Positions 14,489-21,175 of a stretch of DNA of 64,000 bases are shown one piece after another. The DNA is taken from positions 140,579 to 204,578 of the forward strand of contig JAWKHS010000013.1 in the NCBI GenBank assembly GCA_041394705.1. The letters run 5' to 3'. Numbering within the stretch: the stretch's first letter is position 1; each line of letters starts with the position of its first letter. Source of the DNA: Vicinamibacterales bacterium. Lineage in GTDB: Bacteria; Acidobacteriota; Vicinamibacteria; Vicinamibacterales; UBA2999. A program made the position numbers and the translations under genes. The notes beneath the pieces were generated by a model that did not search any database, had not been told where the DNA came from, and saw only the letters and a program-made list of their open reading frames with translations.

Positions 14489-14600
14489 GTCTAACGCCTG
14501 GGCATTCAGCCGCGCCGCGCGAGACACAATACACCGAGCGCGGGGACTCGGCGCGCCGCGCACGCGGCCGCCGAGCGTCGGCTGCAATGCCTGGTTAGAC
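14489..14600 (-). repeat. attC 19 (type C)
   Basis: A 112-bp site from GTCTAAC to GTTAGAC between gene-less copies D and E. Confidence 0.92.
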
Positions 14601-14876
14601 GGCTGGTCGCCAGCACGATCGCCGGGAACCGGCTCGCGCGCCGACACCCGGGGCGGGGCGCTCGGCCGCCCCTTCGGCGCGCGAGCGCTGCCGCCTGCGG
14701 ATGGCTTCGCTCGATGCGCGGAGGAACTGTGACGCGCTCGACAAGACCCTCGGCCCGTGCGTGCAGCGTGAGCCCTCCGGCGAGATGGCACGATGCCGCC
14801 ACCTGCGGTCGATGAGACCAGCCGCGGCCGATCGCGCGTGAGATCACGCTTTAAAGGACTGGTCTTTTCGGTGTCC
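14601..14876 (-). repeat. Gene-less cassette, copy E
   Basis: 276 bp, the reference copy. It contains a strong hairpin at 14658-14688 with arms GCGCTCG and CGAGCGC, an inner stem GCCG/CGGC and a loop of CCCCTT. The minus-strand open frame from a GTG at 14847 is judged non-coding, as for copy B. Confidence 0.85.
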
Positions 14877-14948
14877 GTCTAACGACGCCAAATCAGCCGC
14901 GCGCCGTCAGGCGTCGTCCGGCGTGTCGGCTGCATTTGGAGGTTAGCC
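14877..14948 (-). repeat. attC 20 (type B)
   Basis: A 72-bp type-B site from GTCTAAC to GTTAGCC. Confidence 0.9.
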
Positions 14949-14953
14949 GGCAT

Positions 14954-15553
14954 TTAGGTTGTCTTCATAATGAACAAGACAGTGTCGTACGACGGCTTCC
15001 ACGCGATGGGCAGTACTTCGTGAGAGTGTGGTTGATCAGCGCCGGAGTCGCCGGTACGTCGTACGCCGATCGACTGCGCCGCCGTGCTCCAGGACTGCGA
15101 AGCGAGATGAGTGTAACCATCTTCCGAGCCGCTTCCGCCAGAGAGGGTTTCCTCGTGCGAATGCCGCGCAAGTTCGGGCTCCGTGAGAACGTGGCCGAGC
15201 GTGTCGTGCTGTGGAATCGCATCGCTTCCCGCGGGTTGACCGACACCGCCGAAATTGGCCGCACCCATTAGGAATCGGCCGACGAGGTTAGGTGTGCCGT
15301 GACTGCCATCGCAGATCGCCCAGCCGGTCGGCAGTTGGCCGTCCCGCGAGTACCAGGCGAGGATGGTTCCCTTCGGCAACGACTCAAGGTCGAATGCGGG
15401 CCGTCCGCGAACCCCCAGTTCGGCATTGAAGAGGACGAACGTCCGGCCAGTCACGAACGACACAACCAAGAGCGCAATAACGCTTGCCGCGGCAGCAGCG
15501 AATATCCACCGCGGAATCTGCTTGAGTAGAGCCTTGTCGATCGTGAAGGGCAT
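14954..15553 (-). CDS. Membrane-anchored tail-collar-like protein
   Basis: The ATG at 15553 gives 199 residues. A hydrophobic helix at about 14-34 (PRWIFAAAAASVIALLVVSF) anchors it with the C-terminus outside. The exported part has PKGTILAWYSRDGQLPTGW, then AICDGSHGTPNLVGRFLMGA, which is the phage tail-collar pattern (PxGWxxCDG..TPdLrgrF..Ga). It ends with PHSHEVLPIAWKPSYDTVLF, also typical of collar-domain ends. Collar domains form trimeric tips of tail fibres; an inner-membrane-anchored form in a cassette is unusual. The role is unknown. Confidence 0.75.
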   Translation of the reverse strand: MPFTIDKALLKQIPRWIFAAAAASVIALLVVSFVTGRTFVLFNAELGVRGRPAFDLESLPKGTILAWYSRDGQLPTGWAICDGSHGTPNLVGRFLMGAANFGGVGQPAGSDAIPQHDTLGHVLTEPELARHSHEETLSGGSGSEDGYTHLASQSWSTAAQSIGVRRTGDSGADQPHSHEVLPIAWKPSYDTVLFIMKTT

Positions 15554-15577
15554 TTGTCCCTCGCTTATGTGCCGTCC

Positions 15578-15649
15578 GGCTAACGACGCCAAATCAGCCG
15601 CGCGCCGTCGGGCGTCAGGCGGCGCGTCGGCTGCATTTGGATGTTAGCC
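15578..15649 (-). repeat. attC 21 (type B)
   Basis: A 72-bp type-B site from GGCTAAC to GTTAGCC. Supplies the stop of the next membrane-protein gene. Confidence 0.92.
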
Positions 15650-16153
15650 GGCCTTCTGAACCACCCTGAGCGCAGAGATTCCAATGAACGCCGCCGCGAA
15701 CAACGCCATCAAGAACCACCCCGATCGCTGCGGCCGCATGAACGCCACGACGCTGCTCATACGCACGCTTTCTTTCGTGGCGCCTTTTCGAATTCGAACA
15801 ATCTCGAACCCGTTGGCCAATCGATGGCCTTCAGTCAGAAACTCGCCAACCTCCGGTTCGTAGTCTTTCGCCTGAATCAGGCGCAGCAAGTAGAACTTCC
15901 TGGTGTTTTCAAAGGTCGCCCACCAAGGAAAGATCAATAGCACACCGACTGCAGAACCCGCGAACACCAGTTCGGGGTTCGAAAAGACCTGCGCCACTGC
16001 GCCAAGAAGCACCGTCTCGGCCAGGAGGAACAATCCGTAGATCGTCCAGAGACGGTTGATGTCGTACTGGATGAGCTGCAGTGCAAACCCGTACTGCTCG
16101 GCCGGGCGCACCGAATGAGGGTCCGGTTGGTCACCGACGGTCTTTCGTGGCAC
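15644..16153 (-). CDS. Three-helix membrane protein
   Basis: The GTG at 16153 is preceded by GGAGGG at a good distance and opens 169 residues. Membrane segments lie near 36-58 (TIYGLFLLAETVLLGAVAQV), 64-80 (VFAGSAVGVLLIFPWWA) and 143-162 (GWFLMALFAAAFIGISAL), with a cytoplasmic helical stretch between the second and third. The N-terminal YGFALQLIQYDINRLW is similar to what I recall of the RipA-like octameric membrane proteins, but I hold that assignment weakly. The stop lies in the attC 21 core. Confidence 0.72.
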   Translation of the reverse strand: MPRKTVGDQPDPHSVRPAEQYGFALQLIQYDINRLWTIYGLFLLAETVLLGAVAQVFSNPELVFAGSAVGVLLIFPWWATFENTRKFYLLRLIQAKDYEPEVGEFLTEGHRLANGFEIVRIRKGATKESVRMSSVVAFMRPQRSGWFLMALFAAAFIGISALRVVQKAG

Positions 16154-16173
16154 GAGTTGCCCTCCAAGGGTCC

Positions 16174-16248
16174 GGCTAACGACCGCAGTTCAGCCGCGGC
16201 GGCCTCATGATGCGCCCGGCCGCCGCCGGCTGCAACCGCTGGTTAGAC
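16174..16248 (-). repeat. attC 22 (type A, short)
   Basis: A 75-bp site from GGCTAAC to GTTAGAC. Confidence 0.92.
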
Positions 16249-16277
16249 CGCTCATCATTCCGGCCTGCCGGCGACAT

Positions 16278-16748
16278 TCACGGCTCTCGCCAACCGAGCG
16301 TTGGCTCGCTCACGTCATCGTACAGCGGGGCGCCGCAGCGACAAGCCGCGAACCAGGGACGCACCAGGTTTGATTGCGTGCTGCCCCACACCTCACGCCC
16401 ACACGCTGAACATCGGAGCTGGAACGTCAGGCGAGCCCAGGTTGGCGCGCCAGCTCTAAACCCCTGATAACGGGCGTCCCCGTACTTCGCGTCCTCGAAC
16501 GGCTCGAATTCGTATTGAAACTCGGCCCGAATGGTAGTGCCGATCACATTCACGGCGTCCAGTTGGCCATCGAACTGATGCCCGGTCGGTGTACAGGTCC
16601 CCTTGGCCCCAACCTCCGCAAATACCACGGTTCGGAGGCGCCGTCGGCAGCTGGAGCAATCCAGCGAGATCTCGACAGGCCTGCCAGCCGCCAGCAGTTG
16701 TGCCGACCGGAGTTGGAGCGTCGCTTCGGCGAAGCCGCGTCGGTTCAT
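16278..16748 (-). CDS. Cys-rich, probably zinc-binding cassette protein
   Basis: A 156-residue soluble protein with two Cys pairs arranged as in a zinc ribbon: C31-x2-C34 (LDCSSCRRRL) and C113-x2-C116 (LRCSACGREVWG), plus C136 and C138 near the end. Each pair follows a beta-strand (RPVEISL and ARLTFQL), suggesting two related half-domains. The middle part (GTTIRAEFQYEFEPFED) is beta-rich. No family is recognised. ATG at 16748, 17 nt from attC 23. Confidence 0.72.
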   Translation of the reverse strand: MNRRGFAEATLQLRSAQLLAAGRPVEISLDCSSCRRRLRTVVFAEVGAKGTCTPTGHQFDGQLDAVNVIGTTIRAEFQYEFEPFEDAKYGDARYQGFRAGAPTWARLTFQLRCSACGREVWGSTQSNLVRPWFAACRCGAPLYDDVSEPTLGWREP

Positions 16749-16765
16749 TCCAGTCGTCCTGGACG

Positions 16766-16853
16766 GTCTAACGACCGCGGTTCAGCCGCGGCGGTTGGTG
16801 CCCGCATGATGCCACAGCGCCCAGCCGCCGTCGGCTGCAACCGCTGGTTAGAC
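16766..16853 (-). repeat. attC 23 (type A, long)
   Basis: An 88-bp site from GTCTAAC to GTTAGAC. Confidence 0.93.
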
Positions 16854-16874
16854 GGCTGAGTGTACTGAGACTTA

Positions 16875-17183
16875 TCAACGTAGGCGCGTCCCGTCGGGAT
16901 TGATTGCCTCTTCATCGCGAAGAGTCGGGTAGTACTGACGCTTCTTCAGCAGTTGATAAAAGAGGAGCCCGTGAATGCCCTGCGCTTGGCTCTTCGGAAG
17001 GCGGTTCGCCCAGATCGTCTCGAGTGCCTTAAACACCCGTTCGGCATCCGGACGCTGATTGATGTCTTCGATGAAGGCCACGTCGGTGCCTTGCGGAAAC
17101 ACCAAGTCGAACACGTCATCCGGGGCCGCGAAGACATCGTAGACCGCATTGTCGGCCCCGTCGATCACTTGAATGTTCTTCAT
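16875..17183 (-). CDS. Small soluble hypothetical cassette protein
   Basis: A 102-residue protein, MKNIQVIDGADNAVYDVFAA at the start, with an acidic first half (PDDVFDLVFPQGTDVAFIED) and a basic C-terminal half (LLKKRQYYPTLRDEEAINPD). It has no signal peptide or membrane helix. The ATG at 17183 is 8 nt from attC 24, which is typical. The composition is well behaved and the gene fills its cassette. I do not recognise the family. Confidence 0.72.
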   Translation of the reverse strand: MKNIQVIDGADNAVYDVFAAPDDVFDLVFPQGTDVAFIEDINQRPDAERVFKALETIWANRLPKSQAQGIHGLLFYQLLKKRQYYPTLRDEEAINPDGTRLR

Positions 17184-17191
17184 CGTTGTCC

Positions 17192-17279
17192 GTCTAACGA
17201 CCGCGGTTCAGCCGCGGCGGTTGATGCCCGGATGATGCCACAGCGCCCAACCGCCGTCGGCTGCAACCGCTGGTTAGAC
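17192..17279 (-). repeat. attC 24 (type A, long)
   Basis: An 88-bp site from GTCTAAC to GTTAGAC. Confidence 0.93.
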
Positions 17280-17438
17280 CGCTGTTGTGTTAACCTTGAA
17301 TGTCGGCTCTAGCGTGCTTGACTGTGCGTTGAAGCCGATGCCCTGACGGGCTCCGAACCTTGACTGGACCTAGGTTGATTCCGGCGATTCTCCAAGAGTC
17401 GCTGCCGGGTGGCACCACCCGCTGTAGGAGAGTATGTG

Positions 17439-17843
17439 ATGGCCGCTCCCAAGCTGCGCAATTCTGATTGGAACTCCCGCCTCAAGAAGCTGGCACCGTA
17501 CCTGGACGGCTTTCAGACACGCCTCGACGACATCTCGAACGACATCAAGGCGCTCGAAAAATATCTCACAGAGACCGGGTTTCGCATCGCGGTGTTTGAC
17601 TGGGCTGGCGAGGAAGGTCTCGCCTGGACTGACCGCGCCGGTACTTGGCGCCTCTGCTATGCCACGAGGTACGAGGAACACGCCGATGTGAAGCCGCTGC
17701 TCGAAACGCCTGCCGCCACCAGGCTTTGGGCTGCCGAGGCGTTCCCGTCGTTCCTTGATGAGCTAGCTCGAGCCGCCGGCGCGAAGCCAGAAGGCGGTAG
17801 CTCGCCAACAGGCACCATCACAGACGACGACATTCCGTTCTGA
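17439..17843 (+). CDS. Small protein ending in an SSB-type C-terminal peptide
   Basis: The ATG at 17439 follows AGGAG at 8 nt and gives 134 residues. The N-terminal half is helical (SRLKKLAPYLDGFQTRLDDI, then SNDIKALEKYLTETG) and is followed by a strand FRIAVFDWA and WRLCYATRYEEHADVK. There is no OB fold. A Gly/Ser/Pro linker then leads to the last six residues, DDDIPF. This is exactly the acidic tip of bacterial single-stranded DNA-binding protein, the docking peptide for many repair and replication proteins. The protein may therefore recruit or compete for SSB partners. It is read against the array and shares its cassette with a small membrane-protein gene. Confidence 0.8.
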   Translation: MAAPKLRNSDWNSRLKKLAPYLDGFQTRLDDISNDIKALEKYLTETGFRIAVFDWAGEEGLAWTDRAGTWRLCYATRYEEHADVKPLLETPAATRLWAAEAFPSFLDELARAAGAKPEGGSSPTGTITDDDIPF

Positions 17844-17865
17844 GCCGCGCAGCGAAAGAACGGCC

Positions 17866-18090
17866 ATGGATCACGACTACTTGGGCACTGCCTTGCTGGC
17901 AATCTTGGGCGTCGTAGGGTTGGCCAGGATCGTGCCACTCATTCTCGAAGATGCCTGCACCGCGACCGAGCGTTCGCTACAGCTCCTGGTGAAGTTGGTC
18001 CGAATCTCGAGGCGAGCCTATGGCGACGTTCGAGACGAGTTTGCTGACGGATCACGCTCAGGCCACAAGCCCGGAGGGCGCGCAACGTGA
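17866..18090 (+). CDS. Small single-span membrane protein
   Basis: A 74-residue frame from ATG 17866, 22 nt after the preceding stop. One hydrophobic stretch (LGTALLAILGVVGLARIVPL, residues 6-25) is followed by a charged helix (CTATERSLQLLVKLVRISRR) and a basic tail. It is probably cotranscribed with the SSB-tail gene. It could equally be a chance frame; codon composition and the position in a two-gene cassette favour a real gene modestly. Confidence 0.45.
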   Translation: MDHDYLGTALLAILGVVGLARIVPLILEDACTATERSLQLLVKLVRISRRAYGDVRDEFADGSRSGHKPGGRAT

Positions 18091-18112
18091 GATGGGGGCT
18101 CTGCGGTCGTCG

Positions 18113-18186
18113 GTCTAACGATGCCGCTTCAGCCGCGGCGGCTAAGGATCGCACCAGCCGCCGACGGCTGCAAGCGGATGTTAGCC
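18113..18186 (-). repeat. attC 25 (type A, short)
   Basis: A 74-bp site from GTCTAAC to GTTAGCC. Supplies the stop of the next minus-strand gene. Confidence 0.92.
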
Positions 18187-18690
18187 CGCACCCTTCTTTA
18201 CGATTTCGATCGACAGCCCGTAGTACGAGTTCGTGGCTGACTCCTCATCCCAAATCGTTCGAAACGGTTCGACGTATAAGTACGCAAGCATTCCCGCGCA
18301 CCATGATTTCCAGACGACGCGCGGGATATACCCTTCCGAGAACCACAGGTACTCCTCAGCACACAAGTTGAAGTAGTCGACGATGACGGCCCGACTGTCC
18401 GGGTTGGCCGTGCCTGCAACTGCAATCTTCGCGAGCCGGTCGTTGAGTTCGTCGTAGCGTCGGTTGAATTCTGTAAAGAGCTCCTTGAAAAGCGCCATCT
18501 CTTGCAGCTTCTGTGTCTGGGCGAAATAGCAAAAGCCGAGGAGCCCCGCGACAACAGAACCGACAAGAGCAACACGGCCGTCGTCGGTCACTTTCAGGAC
18601 CGTCGCTATACTGGCCAGACCCGCCACGATCGCGATCCACCAGTAGTGTCGGAATATGAATTGACGGCTCATTGAATCACTGAGTCCCAT
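18181..18690 (-). CDS. Two-helix cassette membrane protein
   Basis: A 169-residue protein. Two adjacent membrane segments are near 16-32 (YWWIAIVAGLASIATVL) and 41-57 (ALVGSVVAGLLGFCYFA), followed by a long cytoplasmic part with a coiled-coil-like helix (KELFTEFNRRYDELNDRLAK) and aromatic-rich segments YFNLCAEEYLWFSEGY and IPRVVWKSWCAGM. The topology resembles uncharacterised two-TM proteins with a C-terminal helical domain. Alternative start at 18672. Stop within the attC 25 core. Confidence 0.75.
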   Translation of the reverse strand: MGLSDSMSRQFIFRHYWWIAIVAGLASIATVLKVTDDGRVALVGSVVAGLLGFCYFAQTQKLQEMALFKELFTEFNRRYDELNDRLAKIAVAGTANPDSRAVIVDYFNLCAEEYLWFSEGYIPRVVWKSWCAGMLAYLYVEPFRTIWDEESATNSYYGLSIEIVKKGAG

Positions 18691-18700
18691 GATCGTGACG

Positions 18701-18787
18701 GGCTAACGACCGCGCATCAGCCGCGGCGGGTTGATGCCCAATGATGCCACGGTGCTGACCGCCGCCGGCTGCATGCGCTGGTTAGCC
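18701..18787 (-). repeat. attC 26 (type A, long)
   Basis: An 87-bp site from GGCTAAC to GTTAGCC, similar to attC 15 in its GCGCAT arm. Confidence 0.92.
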
Positions 18788-19309
18788 AGCCGTCTGTAGC
18801 GCCCGCAACACCTCGGCCGCAACAGCCTGGGCGTAGCGCCGCTCGGACCGCACTTGCAGTGCGACGGCGCTCAGCAGAAGGGCACTGTTCGCGACGAGCC
18901 ACGCGCCGCCGCCCGCAGCAAGGACCGTTACAGAGAGCAGGAACACGCCGACGCCGACCACCCACCCCAGAGCGCCAAGCCCCACCCACACCTCGTAGTG
19001 GGCCGTCTCACCGTCGAGCCGTAGCAGACCAAGGGACGGCCCAAACGCGCGAGCACCGCCCCCCAGTTGTTCTCGCACGAACCAGAGGCGATCGGCCGCG
19101 ACGACGCCGAACCGAACATTGGACGATCGACCAGGCCGCGGCACGAGGCCGAGAGGACTCGCCGCGATCACGCCTCGTGCGACGCACCAGACCTGCGTGT
19201 CAGCGGACAGTAGGCCTCGCTCAGCGAGGGCCAAGGACCGCACCTGGAGCCACAGTCCGCACATGCCGACGACCCACCCGGCAGCTGCGAGGAGGAACCA
19301 GGGGTTCAC
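18782..19309 (-). CDS. Cassette membrane protein, three helices
   Basis: The GTG at 19309 gives 175 residues. Hydrophobic segments: about 3-21 (PWFLLAAAGWVVGMCGLWL), 108-130 (VGLGALGWVVGVGVFLLSV) and 133-150 (LAAGGGAWLVANSALLLS). Between the first and second lies a loop of about 80 residues with strand-like FGVVAADRLWFVREQL and GLLRLDGETAHYEVWV. No family recognised. It is the last cassette gene before the gene-less leader cassette. The stop is the TAA of the attC 26 core. Confidence 0.7.
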   Translation of the reverse strand: MNPWFLLAAAGWVVGMCGLWLQVRSLALAERGLLSADTQVWCVARGVIAASPLGLVPRPGRSSNVRFGVVAADRLWFVREQLGGGARAFGPSLGLLRLDGETAHYEVWVGLGALGWVVGVGVFLLSVTVLAAGGGAWLVANSALLLSAVALQVRSERRYAQAVAAEVLRALQTAG

Positions 19310-19321
19310 TGTTTATGGTCT

Positions 19322-19428
19322 GGCTAACGGCTGCGGTTCACCCGCGGCCGCGCGAGTCACGATACACCGAGCGCATGGGGCCGGCGCACGCCGGCCCTCT
19401 GGCCGCCGGGTGCAACCGCGTGTTAGAC
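19322..19428 (-). repeat. attC 27 (type C-like)
   Basis: A 107-bp site from GGCTAAC to GTTAGAC. The loop retains the CGATACACCGAGCGC piece of type C, but the arms are diverged (GGTTCACCCGCGG). It closes the cassette next to attI. Confidence 0.87.
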
Positions 19429-19770
19429 CGCACGAGGCGGTTGCCCGGCGGGCCGCCCACGGGGCCCCGACGGGCGCGCGGTGACAGGACCTCGCGACCC
19501 ACCGTGCCCTGGCGAGTGGCATGCCTACCACCGAGGGGCGGAGGGGCGGCCCGACTCCCGCGAGCGGCGAGGCGCCCAGTGCCTCGACGGGACCGGTGCG
19601 CCCGCCAAGAGGTGCACCCGGCTGGCGGTGCGTGACGCCTGGTGGAGCGAACCACCGCGCCGGAGCAGCCACGACCGCCCATCCGGACCACGCCGCTCGA
19701 ACGACCGCGTGTCGGAGCCACCTCCGCGACCGCGCGTGAGACCTCCGAAAAAGAACTCAATCCGTTGTCG
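19429..19770 (-). other. First cassette after attI, no convincing gene
   Basis: 342 bp of very GC-rich sequence. Several frames are open on both strands but all are Arg/Gly/Pro-rich with near-TTG starts, no ribosome-binding site and no motif. The longest on the minus strand (TTG at 19760) runs through attC 27. I read it as noncoding or a decayed cassette. Confidence 0.5.
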
Positions 19771-19956
19771 GTCTAACAATCATTATGCCGGTCTGGATAG
19801 TCCGGCTCGCCGTCTGCAGTATACGCATCTACGACGGGGCGCCTGACTCACCGCCCGCCATTTTCGGTGCGTTGGGAGGCGCCCGTGTCCCAGACCTGCC
19901 GGTCGGCATAATCCCGATATCCTGCGACGCCGGTCGGCATATTCCTGCCGGAAGTG
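19771..19956 (-). other. Candidate attI region
   Basis: The core GTCTAAC (19771-19777; GTTAGAC on the cassette strand) lacks an attC partner arm, as expected of attI. Between it and the intI stop are two direct copies of GCCGGTCGGCATA(A/T)T at 19898 and 19929 and one inverted, partial copy (ATTATGCCGGTC, 19782-19793). Repeated integrase-binding motifs beside the core resemble the DR elements of known attI sites. The limits of the functional site are inferred. Confidence 0.65.
19818..19823 (-). promoter_or_regulatory. Possible Pc -10 box
   Basis: On the minus strand TATACT lies about 40 nt before the attI core, correctly placed to drive the cassettes. No good -35 is seen 16-18 nt upstream (GTCAGG-like), so strength is doubtful; read-through from intI, which is on the same strand, is an alternative. 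Confidence 0.3.
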
Positions 19957-20934
19957 CTACCGATCCAAGTCGTCCAGCGGGCTGCGGACGCCTCGGCCGC
20001 CCCGGTTCAGCACGTGGGTGTAGATCATGGTCGTGCTGACGTCACGGTGCCCCAACAGTTCCTGGATGGTCCGGATGTCGTAGCCCGCCTCGAGCAGGTG
20101 CGTCGCGAACGAATGACGAAGGGTGTGGCAGGTAGCAGCGCGGGGCAAGCCGGTCTTGGCGGCCGCGTGCTTCACGGTCTTCTGCAGCACCGACTCGTGC
20201 AGATGGTGGCGCCGGGGCCAGCCGGTTTCCGGGTCCCGGTAGAAGCGCGTCGCGGGGAAGACCCATTGCCATCCCCACTCGAAAGGCGCTCGCGGATACT
20301 TGCGCTGCAGCGCGCCGGGCAGGGCCACGCTCCCACGGCCCCTCGACAGATCGGCCTGGTGCAGCCGCTGTCGGGCCTCCAGGTGTGCGGCGAGCGGCTG
20401 GCGCAAGGCCACGGGTAGCATCGTCACCCGGTCCTTGCCGCCCTTGCCGTCGCGCACCACGATCTCCCCGCGCTCCAGATGGACGTCCTTGACCCGCAGC
20501 TCGACGCATTCCATCAGGCGCAGGCCGCAGCCGTAGAGCAAGGCCGCCATCAGCCACTCCGTCCCGGTGAGCGCCCCGAGCAGGCGGCCAACTTCTTCCC
20601 GGGCGAGGACGACAGGCAGGCGCACCGGCCGCTGGGCCCTGACGATGTCGTGCAGCGCCTGCACCGGCGTGTTGAGGACGGCTTGATAGAGGAACAGCAC
20701 CGCCGACAGTGCCTGGTTTTGCGTGGACGCCGCCACGCGGCGACCGGCCAGCGACGACACAAATCGCTCCACGTCGGGCGGCCCGAGGGTTCGCGGGTCG
20801 CGCCAACCATGAAACTGGAGGCACCGCCGGATCCACGCAAGATAGGCGGCCTCCGTCCGGGGACTGTAGTGACGGAGCCGTAGGGCAGCGTGCGTCCGCT
20901 CGCGAATCCAGGTCAGCGGGCGGGTGGAGGTCAC
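19957..20934 (-). CDS. intI: Integron integrase
   Basis: Tyrosine recombinase of 325 residues from the GTG at 20934 (VTSTRPLTWIRERTHAALRL), the usual IntI length; longer upstream starts give unrelated sequence. Catalytic residues are R139 (GCGLRLMECVEL), K164 or K167 (GKGGKDR), H270 and R273 (CHTLRHSFATHLL), H296 (LLGHRDVSTT) and Y305 (MIYTHV). The IntI-specific insert is present at about 222-250 (WQWVFPATRFYRDPETGWPR, then RHHLHESVLQKTV), distinguishing it from XerC/D. It recombines folded attC with attI. Its 3' end faces attI and the cassettes, the reverse of classical integrons. The frame is intact. Confidence 0.95.
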   Translation of the reverse strand: MTSTRPLTWIRERTHAALRLRHYSPRTEAAYLAWIRRCLQFHGWRDPRTLGPPDVERFVSSLAGRRVAASTQNQALSAVLFLYQAVLNTPVQALHDIVRAQRPVRLPVVLAREEVGRLLGALTGTEWLMAALLYGCGLRLMECVELRVKDVHLERGEIVVRDGKGGKDRVTMLPVALRQPLAAHLEARQRLHQADLSRGRGSVALPGALQRKYPRAPFEWGWQWVFPATRFYRDPETGWPRRHHLHESVLQKTVKHAAAKTGLPRAATCHTLRHSFATHLLEAGYDIRTIQELLGHRDVSTTMIYTHVLNRGGRGVRSPLDDLDR

Positions 20935-21175
20935 GGCCGCGCCGGAAGAAAAGAGCGTGCCATCCGGCGACGTGAGGTCACGTCGAGCGGCATCGGACTG
21001 TTGTCGCAGAAAGTGCGGCGCTCGGACGAGAACGGCGTGGCGGATTTCGCGGAGACGCGCCGTCCCGGGCCGAGGACCGGCATCCAGGGGCCCTACGACG
21101 GCGGCATCCGGGGGCACTGGGCGCGGGCACCACTGCGCGGAGCGTCGCCCGCGCGCCAGGTGCGTCCGACTGAAC

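Larger units (their letters stand above)
290..20934 (-). mobile_element. Chromosomal integron with at least 27 attC sites
   Basis: The region comprises an integron integrase gene, a candidate attI and a cassette array that continues past the left edge. Spacing between attC sites is 0.3-1.7 kb, typical of single cassettes. Two extra bases (a G and an A) occur in the high-coordinate arm of each well-preserved attC and are absent from the low-coordinate arm. By comparison with the standard attC L'' box this places the attC top strand, and so the cassette orientation, on the minus strand. Most cassette genes are on that strand, start 10-45 nt from an attC core and stop in or next to the next one. 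The array genes look less GC-rich than the chromosome to the right. Confidence 0.93.

Noticed and set aside
13717..14600. CRISPR array as explanation for the tandem repeats
   Set aside because: Repeat units are 386-388 bp with attC boundaries and no unique spacers; there are no cas genes.
13346..14847. 113-codon frames in the gene-less cassettes
   Set aside because: Not conserved across copies, Arg/Ala-rich, extend into attC, lack ribosome-binding sites.
19338..19760. 140-codon minus-strand frame in the first cassette
   Set aside because: TTG start, very Arg/Gly-rich and translated through attC 27.
20935..21175. A LexA box or further gene upstream of intI
   Set aside because: I could not find a clear LexA palindrome or credible frame in this 240-bp gap.
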